A stretch of DNA of 64,000 bases from Mixta sp. Marseille-Q2659 (GCF_940807255.1 NZ_CALNWY010000015.1:40493-104492); one strand, 5' to 3'; shown: positions 28,357 to 43,465, counted from the stretch's first letter. The notes: generated from the sequence alone by a model not told the origin. A program made the numbers and translations.

Positions 28357-28399
28357 TTTGACGGGGAAGAGCCTGCTGCTCTGCTGAAACGGAAGCCAT

Positions 28400-28442
28400 A
28401 AAAAAGCCCGGCGAGCCTGTTAAACGGCAACACCGGACTTTT
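28400..28442 (-). terminator. Terminator of glmUS
   Basis: On the minus strand AGTCCGG pairs with CCGGGCT (one G-U pair) and is followed by a run of T residues, shortly after the glmS stop. Confidence 0.75.
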
Positions 28443-28486
28443 CTGATTAACGGGCTTGTCGGCCTGTAGCCGGACAGCGCAGCGCT

Positions 28487-30316
28487 TTACTCAACGGTAA
28501 CTGATTTCGCCAGGTTACGTGGCTGGTCAACGTCGGTGCCTTTGATCAGCGCTACGTGATAGGAAAGCAGCTGCAACGGCACGGTGTAGAAAATCGGCGC
28601 GATAACCTCTTCTACATGCGGCAGAGAGATAATTTTCATACCTTCGCTGTCGCTAAAGCCCGCATCCCGATCGGCGAACACATACAGCAGACCGCCGCGC
28701 GCGCGCACCTCTTCGATATTGGATTTCAGCTTCTCCAGCAGCTCATTGTTCGGCGCCACCACGATTACCGGCATATCGGCATCAATCAGCGCCAGCGGGC
28801 CGTGTTTCAGCTCACCAGCGGCATAGGCTTCCGCATGAATGTAGGAGATCTCTTTCAGCTTCAGCGCACCCTCCATCGCAATCGGATACTGATCGCCACG
28901 ACCAAGGAACAACGCATGATGCTTGTCGGAGAATCCTTCCGCCAGCGCTTCGATCAGTTTGTCCTGCGCCAGCATCTGCTCAATACGGCTCGGCAGCGCC
29001 TGCAGCGCATGAACGATATCATGCTCGATTTGCGCGTCGGCGCCTTTCAGACGGCCAATTTTCGCCACCAGCATCAGCAGAACGGTCAACTGAGTGGTAA
29101 AAGCTTTGGTAGACGCCACGCCGATTTCAGTGCCGGCTTTGGTCATTAACGCCAGGTCAGATTCACGCACCAGCGAAGATCCGGCCACGTTACAAATTGC
29201 CAGCGAGCCCAGATAGCCCAGCTCTTTTGACAGGCGCAGCGCGGCCAGCGTATCGGCGGTTTCGCCCGACTGCGACAGCGTAATCAACAGGCTGTTTTTA
29301 CGCACTGCGGATTTGCGATAGCGGAATTCAGAGGCAATTTCTACGTCGCAAGGAACGTTGGCCAGTGATTCAAACCAGTAGCGCGCCACCATGCCGGAAT
29401 TGTAAGAGGTGCCGCAGGCGATAATCTGGATATGCTCAACCTGGCTCAGCAGATCGTTGGCGCCCGCGCCCAGCTCGGAGAGATCAACTTCGCCGTGGCT
29501 AAAACGTCCACTCAGGGTGTTTTTGATCGCGTTAGGCTGTTCGTAGATCTCTTTCTGCATGTAATGACGGTAAACGCCTTTGTCGCCTGCGTCATACTGT
29601 ACGTTCGATTCGATTTCGCTGCGTTTTACCGGCTGGCCGGCGCGATCGACAATCATCACTTCACGACGCGTCACTTCAGCAATGTCGCCTTCTTCCAGGT
29701 AGATAAAGCGACGGGTGACCGGCAACAGCGCCAGCTGATCGGAAGCGATAAAATTCTCGCCAACGCCGCAGCCGATTACCAGCGGGCTGCCTGAGCGGGC
29801 AGCCACCAGCAGCGACGGATCGCGGCTGTCCATAATCACCATGCCATAGGCGCCGCGCAGCTGCGGAATAACGCGCTGCACTACTTCACGCAGGCTGCCG
29901 CCCTGTTTCTGTTCCCAATGCACCAGGTGCGCAACAACTTCGGTATCGGTTTCGGAAGCGAAGCGATAACCGCGTTCGATCATCAGCTCACGCAGCGGCT
30001 CATGGTTTTCAATGATGCCGTTATGCACGATAACAATATGTTCAGAAACGTGCGGATGCGCATTCGCTTCGGAAGGCTCGCCGTGCGTCGCCCAACGGGT
30101 ATGGGCAATACCGGTGCCGCCAATCAGCGGATGCTGCTCGGCAGCCTCAGCCAGTTTCTGTACTTTACCTACACGACGCAGGCGAGTGATGTGCCCTTGT
30201 CGATCCACCACCGCTAAACCTGCGGAGTCATAACCGCGATACTCAAGACGGCGTAAGCCTTCCAGCAGTATTTCGGCAATATCACGTTGCGCAACCGCGC
30301 CAACAATTCCACACAT
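28487..30316 (-). CDS. glmS: Glutamine-fructose-6-phosphate aminotransferase
   Basis: A 609-residue enzyme, same length as in E. coli. The N-terminus [20 protein letters not shown] places the catalytic Cys after Met removal; the glutaminase domain includes [10 protein letters not shown] and HNGIIENH. Two SIS isomerase domains follow ([17 protein letters not shown], and LGRGDQYP). It ends [13 protein letters not shown]. It makes glucosamine-6-phosphate for peptidoglycan and LPS. It follows glmU by about 100 bases; in relatives the glmUS message is processed and glmS is activated by the GlmZ sRNA. Confidence 0.98.
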   Translation of the reverse strand: MCGIVGAVAQRDIAEILLEGLRRLEYRGYDSAGLAVVDRQGHITRLRRVGKVQKLAEAAEQHPLIGGTGIAHTRWATHGEPSEANAHPHVSEHIVIVHNGIIENHEPLRELMIERGYRFASETDTEVVAHLVHWEQKQGGSLREVVQRVIPQLRGAYGMVIMDSRDPSLLVAARSGSPLVIGCGVGENFIASDQLALLPVTRRFIYLEEGDIAEVTRREVMIVDRAGQPVKRSEIESNVQYDAGDKGVYRHYMQKEIYEQPNAIKNTLSGRFSHGEVDLSELGAGANDLLSQVEHIQIIACGTSYNSGMVARYWFESLANVPCDVEIASEFRYRKSAVRKNSLLITLSQSGETADTLAALRLSKELGYLGSLAICNVAGSSLVRESDLALMTKAGTEIGVASTKAFTTQLTVLLMLVAKIGRLKGADAQIEHDIVHALQALPSRIEQMLAQDKLIEALAEGFSDKHHALFLGRGDQYPIAMEGALKLKEISYIHAEAYAAGELKHGPLALIDADMPVIVVAPNNELLEKLKSNIEEVRARGGLLYVFADRDAGFSDSEGMKIISLPHVEEVIAPIFYTVPLQLLSYHVALIKGTDVDQPRNLAKSVTVE

Positions 30317-30422
30317 AGTTCTGTTCCTGACTCATGGCGCTCAGCGCCCAGCGTTGTCATCGACCTGATATGCCAGCGTTGCTGGCTCCCCCGAGCCTTG
30401 TAGAGAGTGGGGGTTTATTGTT

Positions 30423-31793
30423 TTATTTTTTCTTCACCGGGCGTTGCCAGCCCGATTTTTGAATCTGTTCTTTGCGGTTATAGACCAGCTCGCCGGCGGT
30501 AACATCTTTCATGATGGTTGTCCCTGCGGCGATAGTGGCGCCGCTGGCTACCGTAACCGGCGCCACCAGCTGCGTATCGGAGCCGACAAACACATCATCG
30601 CCGATGATGGTTTTTGACTTGTTCGCGCCGTCATAATTGCAGGTAATAGTACCCGCGCCGATATTAACGCCAGAGCCAATCTCCGCATCACCAAGATAGC
30701 TGAGATGTCCTGCTTTAGAGCCTTTGCCCAGCGTCGCCTTTTTCATCTCAACAAAGTTGCCGACGTGCGCCGCTTCGCCAAGCTGGCTGCCCGGCCGCAA
30801 ACGGGCAAAAGGCCCAACGGTGCAGGATGCTTCCAGTACAGCATCCTCAATCACGCTGTACGGGCTGATTTCACAACCGTCGCCGATGGCGCTGTTTTTA
30901 ATTACGCAGCCTGCGCCGATTTTGACGTTATTGCCTAAGGTCACCTGACCTTCAAGGATCACGTTGCTGTCGATCTCAACATCGCGGCCATGCTGTAAGC
31001 TGCCGCGTAGATCGAAGCGCGCCGGATCGCGCAGCATAACGCCCGCCAGTAATAATTTTTCGGCCTGCTCAGCCTGGTAAATGCGCTCAAGCGTCGCCAG
31101 CTGAAGGCGGTTATTTACCCCTTCCGTTTCGCTAATGCGTGACGGCTGTACGGTTGCGATCTGACGACCTTCCGCTGAGGCGAGCGCGATGATATCGGTA
31201 ATGTAATATTCACCCTGCGCGTTGTTGTTGGTGAGCTGGTTCAGCCAGCGCTTCAGATCGCCGCCGTTTGCCACCAGAATGCCGGTATTAATTTCAGAAA
31301 TCGCCAGCTGCGCCGGTGAGGCATCTTTCTGCTCAACGATACCGACAACCTCGCCGTTTTCACGCACGATACGGCCATAGCCGGTGGGATTGTCGAGCGT
31401 AACCGTTAACAGGCCAATGCCGCCTTCAGGCTTCGCCGCGCACAGACGCGTCAGCGTATCCACGGTAATCAGCGGCACATCGCCGTACAGCATCAGAATA
31501 TCTTCGTCATCAGCAAAGAAAGGCGCGGCTTGCTGCATCGCATGCCCGGTTCCCAGCTGCTCAGCTTGCAGAACCCAGTTCAGCGCATCGTCACCCAGCG
31601 TGGCTTTCAGCCGATCGCCGCCGTGACCGTAAACAAGGTTAATCGCACGTGCGCCGACGCCTTTTGCGGCGTCAATAACGTGTTGAACCATGGGCTTTCC
31701 TGCCAGGGTATGCAGGACTTTGGGAAGATCGGAATACATGCGTGTTCCCTTGCCGGCAGCAAGGATCACCACACTTATTGCGCTGTTAGACAT
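30423..31793 (-). CDS. glmU: Bifunctional GlcNAc-1-P uridyltransferase / glucosamine-1-P acetyltransferase
   Basis: About 456 residues. The uridyltransferase domain begins [20 protein letters not shown] with the nucleotide-binding loop; the C-terminal left-handed beta-helix has hexapeptide repeats ([20 protein letters not shown]) and the acetyl-CoA part near [13 protein letters not shown]. It makes UDP-GlcNAc from the GlmS/GlmM product. The second ATG (31793) is chosen because an AGGA site lies five bases before it; the first ATG overlaps that site. An AT-rich site near 31854-31876 could bind NagC, which controls glmU in E. coli, but the match is weak. Confidence 0.97.
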   Translation of the reverse strand: MSNSAISVVILAAGKGTRMYSDLPKVLHTLAGKPMVQHVIDAAKGVGARAINLVYGHGGDRLKATLGDDALNWVLQAEQLGTGHAMQQAAPFFADDEDILMLYGDVPLITVDTLTRLCAAKPEGGIGLLTVTLDNPTGYGRIVRENGEVVGIVEQKDASPAQLAISEINTGILVANGGDLKRWLNQLTNNNAQGEYYITDIIALASAEGRQIATVQPSRISETEGVNNRLQLATLERIYQAEQAEKLLLAGVMLRDPARFDLRGSLQHGRDVEIDSNVILEGQVTLGNNVKIGAGCVIKNSAIGDGCEISPYSVIEDAVLEASCTVGPFARLRPGSQLGEAAHVGNFVEMKKATLGKGSKAGHLSYLGDAEIGSGVNIGAGTITCNYDGANKSKTIIGDDVFVGSDTQLVAPVTVASGATIAAGTTIMKDVTAGELVYNRKEQIQKSGWQRPVKKK

Positions 31794-32000
31794 AACCATC
31801 CTGATTGAATTTTTGCAAATGAAAGTAAAACGGTTTCGCCCTGAGATTACTACATTTTTCTCACGGCAAAATTAACCGACTTTCCAGTTATTACCACCGC
31901 CAAGAATGTATCGCTGTTGATGATAAATACAACGAAAAATGAGGATTTTTGGTCGCTTAATTTTAGCTGTGTAGCAAGAAGGGAGCAGGGCAGGGAAGAT

Positions 32001-32030
32001 AAAAAAATGCCAGCCCATTTGGGCTGGCAT
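32001..32030 (-). terminator. Terminator of the atp operon
   Basis: A perfect 10-base stem, ATGCCAGCCC (32007-32016) with GGGCTGGCAT (32021-32030), loop ATTT, followed on the minus strand by seven T residues. Confidence 0.92.
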
Positions 32031-32052
32031 GATTAGCTGCTGTTAAGCCTGA

Positions 32053-32472
32053 TTACATCGCTCTTTTGGTCAGCTCGATGACGCGCAGCTTAGCAATGGC
32101 TTTCGCCAGCTCTGCCGAAGCCTGAGCATAATCCACATCGCCGTGCGCTTTGTTGATATGCTCTTCCGCTTTGCGTTTCGCTTCTAACGCGCGCGCTTCA
32201 TCAAGATCGGTGCCGCGAATCGCCGTGTCAGCCAGTACGGTAACCGTACCAGCCTGAACTTCCAGCACGCCGCCGGAGAGATAGATATACTCTTCTTCGC
32301 CGTGCTGTTTAACGATGCGCACCATGCCAGGCTTAATGGCGGTCAGCAGTGGCGTATGGCCAGGAAAAATACCCAGCTCGCCTTCGCTACCTGACACCTG
32401 AATTTTCTGTACCAGACCGCTGAACATCTGCTGTTCCGCGCTGACTACATCCAGGTGATAAGTCATAGCCAT
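32053..32472 (-). CDS. atpC: ATP synthase F1 subunit epsilon
   Basis: 139 residues, same as E. coli. An N-terminal beta-sandwich ([39 protein letters not shown]) and a C-terminal helical hairpin ending ELTKRAM. It is part of the rotor and inhibits ATP hydrolysis. Last gene of the operon, separated from atpD by an unusually long gap of about 143 bases with a palindrome. Confidence 0.97.
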   Translation of the reverse strand: MAMTYHLDVVSAEQQMFSGLVQKIQVSGSEGELGIFPGHTPLLTAIKPGMVRIVKQHGEEEYIYLSGGVLEVQAGTVTVLADTAIRGTDLDEARALEAKRKAEEHINKAHGDVDYAQASAELAKAIAKLRVIELTKRAM

Positions 32473-32536
32473 TTTTAACCTCCCGGAAAATCGCCCCGTT
32501 ATCTTTCAGTCTGCCGCTGCGCCAGCAGCCTTCTTC

Positions 32537-32570
32537 ATCCGAATCACTGATCAAATCAGCGATTCGGGAT
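32537..32570. repeat. Long imperfect palindrome in the atpD-atpC gap
   Basis: ATCCGAATCACTGAT (from 32537) faces ATCAGCGATTCGGGAT (to 32570), forming a hairpin of about 15 pairs with few mismatches. E. coli has only about 20 bases between these genes. The element may set mRNA stability or reduce epsilon synthesis; no T-run follows. Confidence 0.7.
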
Positions 32571-32615
32571 GCCTTTGCTTGACGTGGTTCAGCCTGAACG
32601 ACGCCGGGGAGATCA

Positions 32616-34067
<1,452 letters not shown>

Positions 34068-34132
34068 TCAGCTGGCTGCGCTGCTGTTGCTGGTCAACGG
34101 CAGCCGCAGCATCAGTGACAGGGTATACCTGG

Positions 34133-34999
34133 TTAAACCGCGGAGGCCCCCGAGACGATCTCGGTAAGTTCCTGGGTGATGCTGGCCTGACGAGCTTTGT
34201 TGTACACCAACTGCAGCTCTTTGATCAGGTTGCCGCCGTTGTCGGTCGCCGCTTTCATCGCCACCATACGTGCGGCCTGTTCGCTGGCCAGGTTTTCCAC
34301 AACGCCCTGATAAACCTGTGATTCGACATAGCGACGCAGCAGGGTATCCAGCAGCGACTTCGGATCCGGTTCGTACAGGTAATCCCAGGTTTTGCGCTTC
34401 AGCTCTTCTTCCCCTTCCGCTGGCGGTAACGGCAGCAGCTGGGTCACAGTCGGCGTCTGGGACATGGTGTTGTTAAATTTGTTGCTGACCACATACAGCT
34501 TGTCGAGACGACCTTCGTCATAGGCCTGTAGCATGACTTTTACCGGGCCAATCAGTTCTGACAGGGAAGGGTTGTCACCCATGCCGGTCACCTGAGCCAC
34601 GACGTTGCCGCCTACAGCACCGAAGAAAGCCAAACCTTTGGAACCGATAATTGCCAGATCGCTCTGTACGCCTTTATCAGACCAGGTTTTCATCTCTGCC
34701 AGCAATTTTTTGAACAGGTTAATGTTCAAACCACCACAAAGCCCGCGGTCGGTAGAAACGACCAAATAGCCGACGCGCTTAACGTCGCGCTCTTCCAGGT
34801 AAGGGTGCTTGTATTCCAGATTACCCAGCGCAATGTGACCAATCACTTTGCGCATGGTTTCTGCATACGGACGGCTGGCCGCCATGCGTTCCTGCGTTTT
34901 ACGCATTTTGGAGGCGGCGACCATTTCCATCGCTTTAGTGATCTTCTGCGTGTTTTTCACGCTTCCGATCTTGTTACGTATCTCTTTTGCGCCGGCCAT
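34133..34999 (-). CDS. atpG: ATP synthase F1 subunit gamma
   Basis: 288 residues. Starts [20 protein letters not shown] and ends [17 protein letters not shown], the two long helices that form the rotating coiled-coil shaft. The central domain has [11 protein letters not shown]. Position between atpA and atpD is as in E. coli. Confidence 0.98.
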   Translation of the reverse strand: MAGAKEIRNKIGSVKNTQKITKAMEMVAASKMRKTQERMAASRPYAETMRKVIGHIALGNLEYKHPYLEERDVKRVGYLVVSTDRGLCGGLNINLFKKLLAEMKTWSDKGVQSDLAIIGSKGLAFFGAVGGNVVAQVTGMGDNPSLSELIGPVKVMLQAYDEGRLDKLYVVSNKFNNTMSQTPTVTQLLPLPPAEGEEELKRKTWDYLYEPDPKSLLDTLLRRYVESQVYQGVVENLASEQAARMVAMKAATDNGGNLIKELQLVYNKARQASITQELTEIVSGASAV

Positions 35000-35051
35000 T
35001 AGCTTCTCCTCAAAGCCTTGCGGCCTGCCTTTTCAGACAAGCCGCCAGACA

Positions 35052-36593
35052 TTACCAGGACTGGGTTGCTTTAAACGTTTCGAGGAGGCCTTTCAGCTTC
35101 TCTTCGATCTCGTTGTTGTAGTTACCAGTTTGGTTGATTTCCTGCATCAGCTCGGCGTGTTCGCGATCGGCATACGCCAGCAGCGCAGCTTCAAAGCTAC
35201 CGATTTTCGCCAGTTCGACGTCGTTCAGGTAGCCACGCTCGGCAGCGAACAGCACCAGACCCTGTTGGGCAACAGACATCGGCGCATACTGTTTCTGCTT
35301 CAGCAGCTCGGTCACTTTCTGACCGTGGCTCAGCTGTTTACGGGTTGCGTCATCCAGGTCGGAAGCGAACTGAGAGAAGGCTGCCAGTTCACGATACTGT
35401 GCCAGCGCGGTACGAATACCACCGGACAGTTTTTTCACGATCTTGGTCTGCGCGGCACCACCAACACGGGATACGGAGATACCCGGGTTAACAGCCGGAC
35501 GAATACCGGAGTTGAACAGGTTAGATTCCAGGAAGATCTGACCATCGGTAATAGAGATTACGTTGGTCGGAACGAACGCGGAAACGTCGCCAGCCTGCGT
35601 TTCAATGATCGGCAGGGCAGTCAGGGAACCGGTTTTACCTTTCACTTCACCTTTGGTAAACGCTTCAACATATTCAGCGTTTACGCGGGAGGCGCGCTCC
35701 AGCAGGCGAGAGTGGAGATAGAACACGTCGCCAGGGAATGCTTCACGGCCCGGCGGACGACGCAGCAGCAGAGAAATCTGACGGTAAGCAACAGCCTGTT
35801 TGGACAGGTCATCGTATACGATCAGCGCATCTTCACCGCGGTCGCGGAAGTATTCACCCATAGCGCAACCGGCGTACGGCGACAGGTATTGCAGCGCGGC
35901 AGACTCAGACGCGGACGCAACCACCACGATGGTATTAGCCAGCGCGCCATGCTCTTCCAGTTTACGAACCACGTTAGCAATGGTGGACGCTTTCTGGCCG
36001 ATAGCCACGTACACACATTTGATACCGGAATCGCGCTGGTTGATGATGGCATCGATTGCCAGAGCGGTTTTACCGGTCTGACGGTCGCCGATGATCAGCT
36101 CACGCTGGCCACGGCCGATTGGGATCATCGCATCGACAGATTTATAGCCAGTCTGAACCGGCTCATCAACGGACTGACGATCGATAACGCCCGGCGCGAT
36201 AACTTCAACCGGAGAGAAACCGTCATGCTCAACCGGACCTTTGCCGTCGATTGGCTCACCCAGGGTGTTAACCACGCGGCCCAGCAGGCCACGGCCAACC
36301 GGAACTTCCAGGATACGGCCGGTGCATTTAACTTTCATGCCTTCGGCGAGGTCCGCATACGGACCCATAACCACTGCACCTACGGAGTCGCGCTCCAGGT
36401 TCAGGGCGATAGCGTAGCGGTTGCCCGGCAGCGCGATCATCTCACCCTGCATCACATCGGCCAGGCCGTGTACGCGGATGATGCCGTCGCTGACGGAAAT
36501 GATAGTACCTTCGTTGTGAGCTTCGCTCACGACATTGAACTGAGCAATGCGCTGCTTGATCAGTTCGCTGATTTCGGTGGAATTCAGTTGCAT
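35052..36593 (-). CDS. atpA: ATP synthase F1 subunit alpha
   Basis: 513 residues, same as E. coli. Starts [21 protein letters not shown]-loop GDRQTGKT near 169-176, the arginine finger in the [10 protein letters not shown] region and the C-terminal helical domain are visible. Forms the non-catalytic sites of F1. Lies 14 bases after atpH. Confidence 0.98.
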   Translation of the reverse strand: MQLNSTEISELIKQRIAQFNVVSEAHNEGTIISVSDGIIRVHGLADVMQGEMIALPGNRYAIALNLERDSVGAVVMGPYADLAEGMKVKCTGRILEVPVGRGLLGRVVNTLGEPIDGKGPVEHDGFSPVEVIAPGVIDRQSVDEPVQTGYKSVDAMIPIGRGQRELIIGDRQTGKTALAIDAIINQRDSGIKCVYVAIGQKASTIANVVRKLEEHGALANTIVVVASASESAALQYLSPYAGCAMGEYFRDRGEDALIVYDDLSKQAVAYRQISLLLRRPPGREAFPGDVFYLHSRLLERASRVNAEYVEAFTKGEVKGKTGSLTALPIIETQAGDVSAFVPTNVISITDGQIFLESNLFNSGIRPAVNPGISVSRVGGAAQTKIVKKLSGGIRTALAQYRELAAFSQFASDLDDATRKQLSHGQKVTELLKQKQYAPMSVAQQGLVLFAAERGYLNDVELAKIGSFEAALLAYADREHAELMQEINQTGNYNNEIEEKLKGLLETFKATQSW

Positions 36594-36607
36594 ATGCTCC
36601 AGTCCCC

Positions 36608-37141
36608 TTAAGACTGCAAGACGTCTGCCAGACGCTCAAGACGGCCACGAACGCTACCGTCAATGACCATATCACCCGCCTGGATGATAACGCCTGCCAT
36701 TACAGACTTATCGATTTTGCAATTCAGCTTAACTTTGCGTGACAGACGCTTTTCCATTGCGGCGCTGATTTTACTCAGCTGCTCGTCGCTCAGCGCACTG
36801 GCAGAGATGACATCAACTTCAGCGGTCGCCTCCCAGGCGTCACGCAGGTGAATGTACTGCTCCAGTACTGCTGGCAGCGCGGACAAACGTCCGTTTTCCG
36901 CCATAACCTTGATAAGGTTCTGACCTGCTTCGTCGAGTTGGTCACCACAGACTGCGATGAACGAGGCAGATAAGGTTTCCGGTGCCATCGCACCGGAAAT
37001 CAATTCGGCCATCTGTTCGTTGCGAGCGACTTCTGCAGCGAACGTCAGCATTTGCTGCCAACGGTCGATGCTTTGATGCTCAACGGCAAAGTCAAAAGCT
37101 GCTTTGGCGTAGGGGCGAGCTACAGTGATTAGTTCAGACAT
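36608..37141 (-). CDS. atpH: ATP synthase F1 subunit delta
   Basis: 177 residues, same as E. coli. An N-terminal helical bundle ([17 protein letters not shown]) and the C-terminal conserved motif [19 protein letters not shown]. Joins the top of F1 to the b-subunit stalk. Between atpF and atpA. Confidence 0.97.
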   Translation of the reverse strand: MSELITVARPYAKAAFDFAVEHQSIDRWQQMLTFAAEVARNEQMAELISGAMAPETLSASFIAVCGDQLDEAGQNLIKVMAENGRLSALPAVLEQYIHLRDAWEATAEVDVISASALSDEQLSKISAAMEKRLSRKVKLNCKIDKSVMAGVIIQAGDMVIDGSVRGRLERLADVLQS

Positions 37142-37155
37142 CAGCCCCTCCCTCC

Positions 37156-37626
37156 TTACAGTTCAGCGACCAGTTTATCTACGATGTCGCTGTTAGCAGC
37201 TTCATCCACGGAACGTTCGATGATTTTCTCGGCGCCGGCCACAGCCAGCATCGCGACTTGCTTACGCAACTCTTCACGCGCACGTTTACGCTCGGCGTCA
37301 ATTTCCGCCTGCGCCTGTGCCACGATCTTGTTACGTTCCTGCTCAGCTTCAGCTTTCACTTCGTCCAGGATCTGAGCGCGGCGTTTGTTCGCCTGCTCGA
37401 TGATGACCTGAGCTTCTTCTTTCGCTTTTTTCAGCTGGTCGGTCGCAGTTGCCTGTGCGAGATCCAAATCTTTTTTGGCGCGTTCTGCAGAAGCAAGGCC
37501 TTCAGCGACTTCTTTCTGGCGCTTTTCGATGGCAGCCATAATCGGCGGCCATACGTACTTCATGCAGAACAGGACAAACAGGACGAACGCGATGGCCTGG
37601 CCGAGGATTGTTGCGTTAAGGTTCAC
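37156..37626 (-). CDS. atpF: ATP synthase Fo subunit b
   Basis: 156 residues. An N-terminal membrane helix ([20 protein letters not shown]) followed by a long charged helix, the dimeric peripheral stalk, with many Ala/Glu/Lys repeats ([20 protein letters not shown]). Length equals E. coli b. Confidence 0.97.
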   Translation of the reverse strand: MNLNATILGQAIAFVLFVLFCMKYVWPPIMAAIEKRQKEVAEGLASAERAKKDLDLAQATATDQLKKAKEEAQVIIEQANKRRAQILDEVKAEAEQERNKIVAQAQAEIDAERKRAREELRKQVAMLAVAGAEKIIERSVDEAANSDIVDKLVAEL

Positions 37627-37655
37627 AGCACAATGCCTCTCGTTAAGTTAACTTA

Positions 37656-38005
<350 letters not shown>

Positions 38006-38036
38006 TCAGTTAAAACGCAGTAGTGTTAATAAAAAA

Positions 38037-39247
<1,211 letters not shown>

Positions 39248-39957
39248 GACGCTGAAACTCCCCTGCCCCGATCGGGGTATGTCGCGTGTCGTATAAAACT
39301 GCCTTTACTCTTTTGAGTCAAGCAGCAAAAAACGAGCAAATTATACGGGCCGCACCTGCGATTTCAATCGATAAGTAGCGAAAAGGTGAACAATTATTTA
39401 AATTTCTTTCGACAGCCCTATTTTTTAAAAGTGGCGTATTGAAGAAAGCCCCAGCTTATTACAACAATTCCGTCAAATTTGCGCTCAGAAAGCGTGCGAT
39501 AGATCACAATTTATTAATATGATGCTGACAAATTATGCAGGAATAATCTTAGAAAATCGGAAACCCTTCGTATAAAAAGCTTTTTAAATCATATAGATGT
39601 TAAAAATAAGCTATTATTATGCTGCGAAGAACAATAAAAAGCCTAATTTGACAACGCCATTAAAAATTTAAACAACAAATTATGGTTACTTTTGTTGAGT
39701 GATAAAGCCCATATATTTTCAACTGTGACTATTTGTTGGCAATTCGGCTTCTGCATAAGTGATCAATCTGATAATCATTTGTAAAATTACAGTTAAATAT
39801 TGCTGAAAGTTTCAGATAATTTCCGTGCGCTGATTTAACGCCTTTGCAACAATAGTCGTCGCTAAATGGGCACAGAAATTCGAATCAACTGCTTATTTGT
39901 TAAACACCTCAAAGCGCAATAAATAACCGTTTGCCTGCCGCGCTTACGCACTAAAAG
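39248..39957. promoter_or_regulatory. AT-rich gap between rsmG and atpI
   Basis: About 710 bases with no gene seen on either strand. E. coli has a comparable gap (about 600 bases) holding the atpI promoters. The region is AT-rich, with A/T tracts around 39420-39760. I could not assign a specific -35/-10 pair. No terminator-like hairpin for rsmG was found. Confidence 0.5.
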
Positions 39958-40575
39958 CTAAAGCATTTGGATAGTTACCAGATGTCGCTCCCCTTCCAGC
40001 TCAGGAACCGTTAAGGAAACGACATCAGTAACCTGATATTGCGGCGGCAAAGCGGCGATTTCTTCGACGGGATGTTGCCCTTTCAGGGCATAGAAGTAGC
40101 CATCCTTTTTAGGTAGATGATGGCACCAGCTCACCATATCATTCAGCGAGGCAAAGGCACGGCTGATCACGCCGTCAAATGCGGGCTCGCTATGAAAAGC
40201 TTCCACCCGGCTCTGTACGGGCTCAATATTATCCAGCCCCAGCGCGAACTGCACCTGACGCAAAAAGCGAATGCGCTTACCCAGGCTATCCAGCAGCGTA
40301 AAATGGGCATCAGGACGAACAATGGCCAATGGAACGCCTGGCAAGCCCGGCCCGGTGCCAACATCAATAAAGCGATCGCCGGTAAGGTAAGGATTCACCA
40401 CGATACTGTCGAGAATATGGCGAACCAGCATCTCCTGCGGATCGCGTACCGATGTCAGGTTATAGGCTTTATTCCACTTATGCAGCAGTTCAACATAGCC
40501 TACCAGCTGCTGTTTTTGCTGATCGGACAGAGAAATGTTGGCTGCGCTGAGCAGCTGAGTAAGTTTATTAATCAC
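39958..40575 (-). CDS. rsmG: 16S rRNA (guanine527-N7)-methyltransferase
   Basis: 205 residues with a GTG start. SAM-binding motif [16 protein letters not shown] and the [15 protein letters not shown] segment are diagnostic of RsmG (GidB), which methylates G527 of 16S rRNA; its loss gives low-level streptomycin resistance. It follows mnmG by about 110 bases in the usual order. Confidence 0.97.
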   Translation of the reverse strand: MINKLTQLLSAANISLSDQQKQQLVGYVELLHKWNKAYNLTSVRDPQEMLVRHILDSIVVNPYLTGDRFIDVGTGPGLPGVPLAIVRPDAHFTLLDSLGKRIRFLRQVQFALGLDNIEPVQSRVEAFHSEPAFDGVISRAFASLNDMVSWCHHLPKKDGYFYALKGQHPVEEIAALPPQYQVTDVVSLTVPELEGERHLVTIQML

Positions 40576-40689
40576 GGCGTCTTCCAGTAGCTAAAGGCGG
40601 GGCAGGAGTCGGGCAAACCGTGCGGCCGGTAATTAGCCAGCAGCATGGTTCGCCCGTTTTGCAGCGTAAGGCGGTTTCCCGCCTTTTCA

Positions 40690-42579
40690 TCAGGCGCTTT
40701 TACGCAGCAGCCCCTGCTTTTTCAGATAAATAAGCAAAATTGAGATCGCGGCAGGCGTAATACCGGAGATGCGTGACGCCTGGCCGATCGAGCTGGGTTT
40801 ATGATCGTTAAGTTTGGCGATCACTTCGTTCGACAGCCCATTGACGTTGCGATAGTCCAGATCCACCGGCAACAGCGTGTTTTCATTACGCTGCTGGCGA
40901 TCAATCTCTTCCTGCTGACGTGCAATGTAGCCTTCATACTTCACCTGGATTTCAACCTGTTCGGCAGCCTGCTCATCAGCCAGCGCCGGGCCAAAACCTT
41001 CCAGTTCCATCAAACGCTGATAAGTCATCTCAGGTCGACGCAACAGATCTTCGCCGCTGGCCTCTTTCGTCAGTGGCGTATTCAGCGCGGCGTTAACCTG
41101 TTCAATATCCGTCGATTTAGGATGAACGTGAATATCACGCAGGCGCTGACGCTCCTGTTCGATACTCTCCAGCTTCTGATTGAAACGTGCCCAGCGCGCA
41201 TCGTCCACCAGGCCCAGTTCACGCGCCGTTTCCGTCAGACGCAAATCGGCATTATCTTCGCGCAGCATCAGACGGTATTCGGCACGCGAGGTAAACATAC
41301 GGTACGGCTCTTTGGTGCCAAGCGTACACAGGTCGTCAACCAGCACGCCCAGGTAGGCCTGATCGCGACGCGGCGCCCAGCCCTCTTTTTCCGCCGAGAA
41401 ACGACCGGCATTCAGACCCGCCAGCATGCCCTGCGCCGCTGCTTCTTCATAACCGGTAGTGCCGTTAATCTGTCCGGCAAAGAACAGGCCCTGGATAAAC
41501 TTGCTTTCCAGCGTCGGTTTTAAATCACGCGGATCGAAGAAGTCGTATTCAATGGCGTAGCCCGGACGCACGATTTTCGCGTTTTCCATGCCTTTCATCG
41601 AACGCACGATCTGCATCTGCACATCAAACGGCAGGCTGGTGGAGATACCGTTCGGATAAATTTCGTTGCTGGTCAGCCCTTCCGGCTCAAGGAAGATCTG
41701 ATGCGCATTACGATCGGCAAAGCGCATCACCTTATCTTCGATCGACGGGCAGTAACGCGGGCCGATCCCTTCGATCACCCCAGCATACATTGGGCTGCGA
41801 TCGAGGTTATTACGGATCACCTCATGCGTCTGTTCGTTGGTATGGGTGATATAGCAGGGCACCTGCTGTGGATGCTGTGAAACATCGCCCATGAACGAGA
41901 AGACCGGCATTGGATCATCGCCGTACTGCGGCGCCAGCACGCTGAAATCGATAGTGCGCGCATCAATACGCGGCGGCGTACCGGTTTTCAGGCGGCTGAC
42001 GCGCAGCGGCAGTTCACGCAAACGGCGCGCCAGCGGAATGGATGGCGGATCGCCAGCGCGGCCGCCGCTGTAATTATCGAGTCCGATATGAATTTTTCCA
42101 TCAAGGAAGGTTCCCACCGTCAGCACGACTGCTTTGGCTTTGAACTTGAGTCCCATCTGGGTAACGGCGCCGACGACACGATCGTTTTCCACGATCAGAT
42201 CCTCTACCGCCTGCTGGAAGATCATCAGTTTGGGCTGATTCTCCAGCGCAGTGCGCACCGCCTGACGATAAAGCACGCGATCGGCCTGAGCCCGGGTGGC
42301 GCGAACCGCCGGTCCTTTACTGGCGTTTAGTATCCTAAACTGGATGCCGGCACGATCGATCGCACTGGCCATCAGCCCGCCCATCGCATCCACTTCTTTC
42401 ACCAGATGTCCCTTTCCGATGCCGCCGATCGCCGGATTACAGGACATTTGTCCCAGCGTATCGATGTTATGGGTTAACAACAGCGTTTGTTGACCCATCC
42501 GGGCCGCAGCCATCGCGGCTTCGGTGCCTGCATGACCGCCACCAATGACGATGACGTCAAAAGGATCGGGATAAAACAT
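40690..42579 (-). CDS. mnmG: tRNA uridine-5-carboxymethylaminomethyl modification enzyme MnmG
   Basis: 629 residues, same as E. coli. FAD-binding [10 protein letters not shown] near the N-terminus, the conserved cysteine region [20 protein letters not shown] and the C-terminal MnmE-binding helical domain ([11 protein letters not shown]). FAD- and folate-dependent partner of MnmE. Its promoter faces away from oriC, whose firing it influences by transcription in E. coli. Confidence 0.98.
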   Translation of the reverse strand: MFYPDPFDVIVIGGGHAGTEAAMAAARMGQQTLLLTHNIDTLGQMSCNPAIGGIGKGHLVKEVDAMGGLMASAIDRAGIQFRILNASKGPAVRATRAQADRVLYRQAVRTALENQPKLMIFQQAVEDLIVENDRVVGAVTQMGLKFKAKAVVLTVGTFLDGKIHIGLDNYSGGRAGDPPSIPLARRLRELPLRVSRLKTGTPPRIDARTIDFSVLAPQYGDDPMPVFSFMGDVSQHPQQVPCYITHTNEQTHEVIRNNLDRSPMYAGVIEGIGPRYCPSIEDKVMRFADRNAHQIFLEPEGLTSNEIYPNGISTSLPFDVQMQIVRSMKGMENAKIVRPGYAIEYDFFDPRDLKPTLESKFIQGLFFAGQINGTTGYEEAAAQGMLAGLNAGRFSAEKEGWAPRRDQAYLGVLVDDLCTLGTKEPYRMFTSRAEYRLMLREDNADLRLTETARELGLVDDARWARFNQKLESIEQERQRLRDIHVHPKSTDIEQVNAALNTPLTKEASGEDLLRRPEMTYQRLMELEGFGPALADEQAAEQVEIQVKYEGYIARQQEEIDRQQRNENTLLPVDLDYRNVNGLSNEVIAKLNDHKPSSIGQASRISGITPAAISILLIYLKKQGLLRKSA

Positions 42580-42667
42580 GGGAAAATACCTCGTTAATAT
42601 TTGAACAGGGAGGGTTGCCCTGGGCCGTGGATTCTACTCAAATTCATAGCGTGACGAAAGCGTCGGG

Positions 42668-42940
42668 ATCGAAGGGGTAATTAAAAGAAGATCTTTATTC
42701 TTTAAAGGATCTCTCTGTTAGATCTCTTATTAGGATCCGCCCTTTCTGTGGATAAGGCCGGGTTTAATCTGAAGATCAAGCAGTTGCTCAGGATCGCTTG
42801 CTGTGAATGATCGGTGATCCTGATCCGTATAAGCTGGGATCTAAATGGCTATTTATCCACAGCTGAAAAAAGCATCACGGGTTGTTCTTGGGATAACTAC
42901 CGGTTATCAGACCTTATTGAGCATGGTTATCCACAGCTTT
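42668..42940. other. oriC: Chromosomal origin of replication oriC
   Basis: The mnmG-mioC gap matches E. coli oriC in layout. AT-rich 13-mers start GATCTTTATTCTTT, GATCTCTCTGTTA and GATCTCTTATTAG (about 42690-42733). R1 is TGTGGATAA at 42747-42755. The distal boxes TTATCCACA at 42853-42861 (E. coli R2 is TTATACACA) and 42927-42935 (R4) are both perfect. The R3 position GGGATAA is degenerate. Eleven GATC sites fall in 42667-42841. The stretch TGAATGATCGGTGATCCTGA agrees with E. coli almost base for base. Initiation by DnaA here is established for relatives. Confidence 0.95.
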
Positions 42941-43024
42941 GCGGGCAATCCTGATAAAAAAAGAGTGGAAAAAACTGGGGATCCGACGAAAAAAGCGCAG
43001 TGATCCCAGCTTTGATCGCACGTT

Positions 43025-43465
43025 TTAGATCAGCGTACGCCAGTTTTCTAACCAAACCTCGGCTGGATCTTCAGGGATCTCATGTTCGAGGACATCAATT
43101 TCCAGCCGATCGCCGATGCGCTGCGCGCCCAGGCCGACCAGCAACTGCTCGAACTGCTTAATAGCTCCGCAGAAAAGATCGTATTCACGATTACCAATGC
43201 CCACCGCGCCAAAGCGTAATCCGCTAAGGTCCGGGCGCTGTTGTTCCAGCGCTTCATAAAGCGGCTGTAAATTATCAGGTACTTCGCCAGCGCCGTGCGT
43301 TGAGCTAACCACCAGCCACAGCCCCTGAAGAGAAAGCTCGTCCAGTGCCGGACCATGCAGCGTCTCGGTTGAAAAGCCCGCTTCTTCCAGCTTATCCGCC
43401 AGATGTTCAGCTACATATTCCGCACTGCCGAGAGTGCTGCCGCTAATAAGGGTAATATCTGCCAT
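43025..43465 (-). CDS. mioC: Flavodoxin-like protein MioC
   Basis: 146 residues. FMN-binding loop SGSTLGSAEYVAE at the N-terminus and SSTHGAGEVPDNLQ are flavodoxin features. In E. coli MioC supports biotin synthase electron transfer in vitro and its transcript runs into oriC. The start MADITL is chosen by similarity; upstream codons are not conserved. The gene points at oriC, as in E. coli. Confidence 0.95.
   Translation of the reverse strand: MADITLISGSTLGSAEYVAEHLADKLEEAGFSTETLHGPALDELSLQGLWLVVSSTHGAGEVPDNLQPLYEALEQQRPDLSGLRFGAVGIGNREYDLFCGAIKQFEQLLVGLGAQRIGDRLEIDVLEHEIPEDPAEVWLENWRTLI

Noticed and set aside
28100..28486. Tn7 insertion at the glmS attachment site
   Set aside because: No Tn7 ends or transposition genes are visible, and the island edge lies about 390 bases past glmS, not about 25.
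34848..36611. Open frame of 587 codons on the plus strand opposite atpA and the end of atpG
   Set aside because: It mirrors the strongly conserved atpA/atpG coding strand, has no family resemblance or ribosome-binding site, and is a codon-bias shadow.
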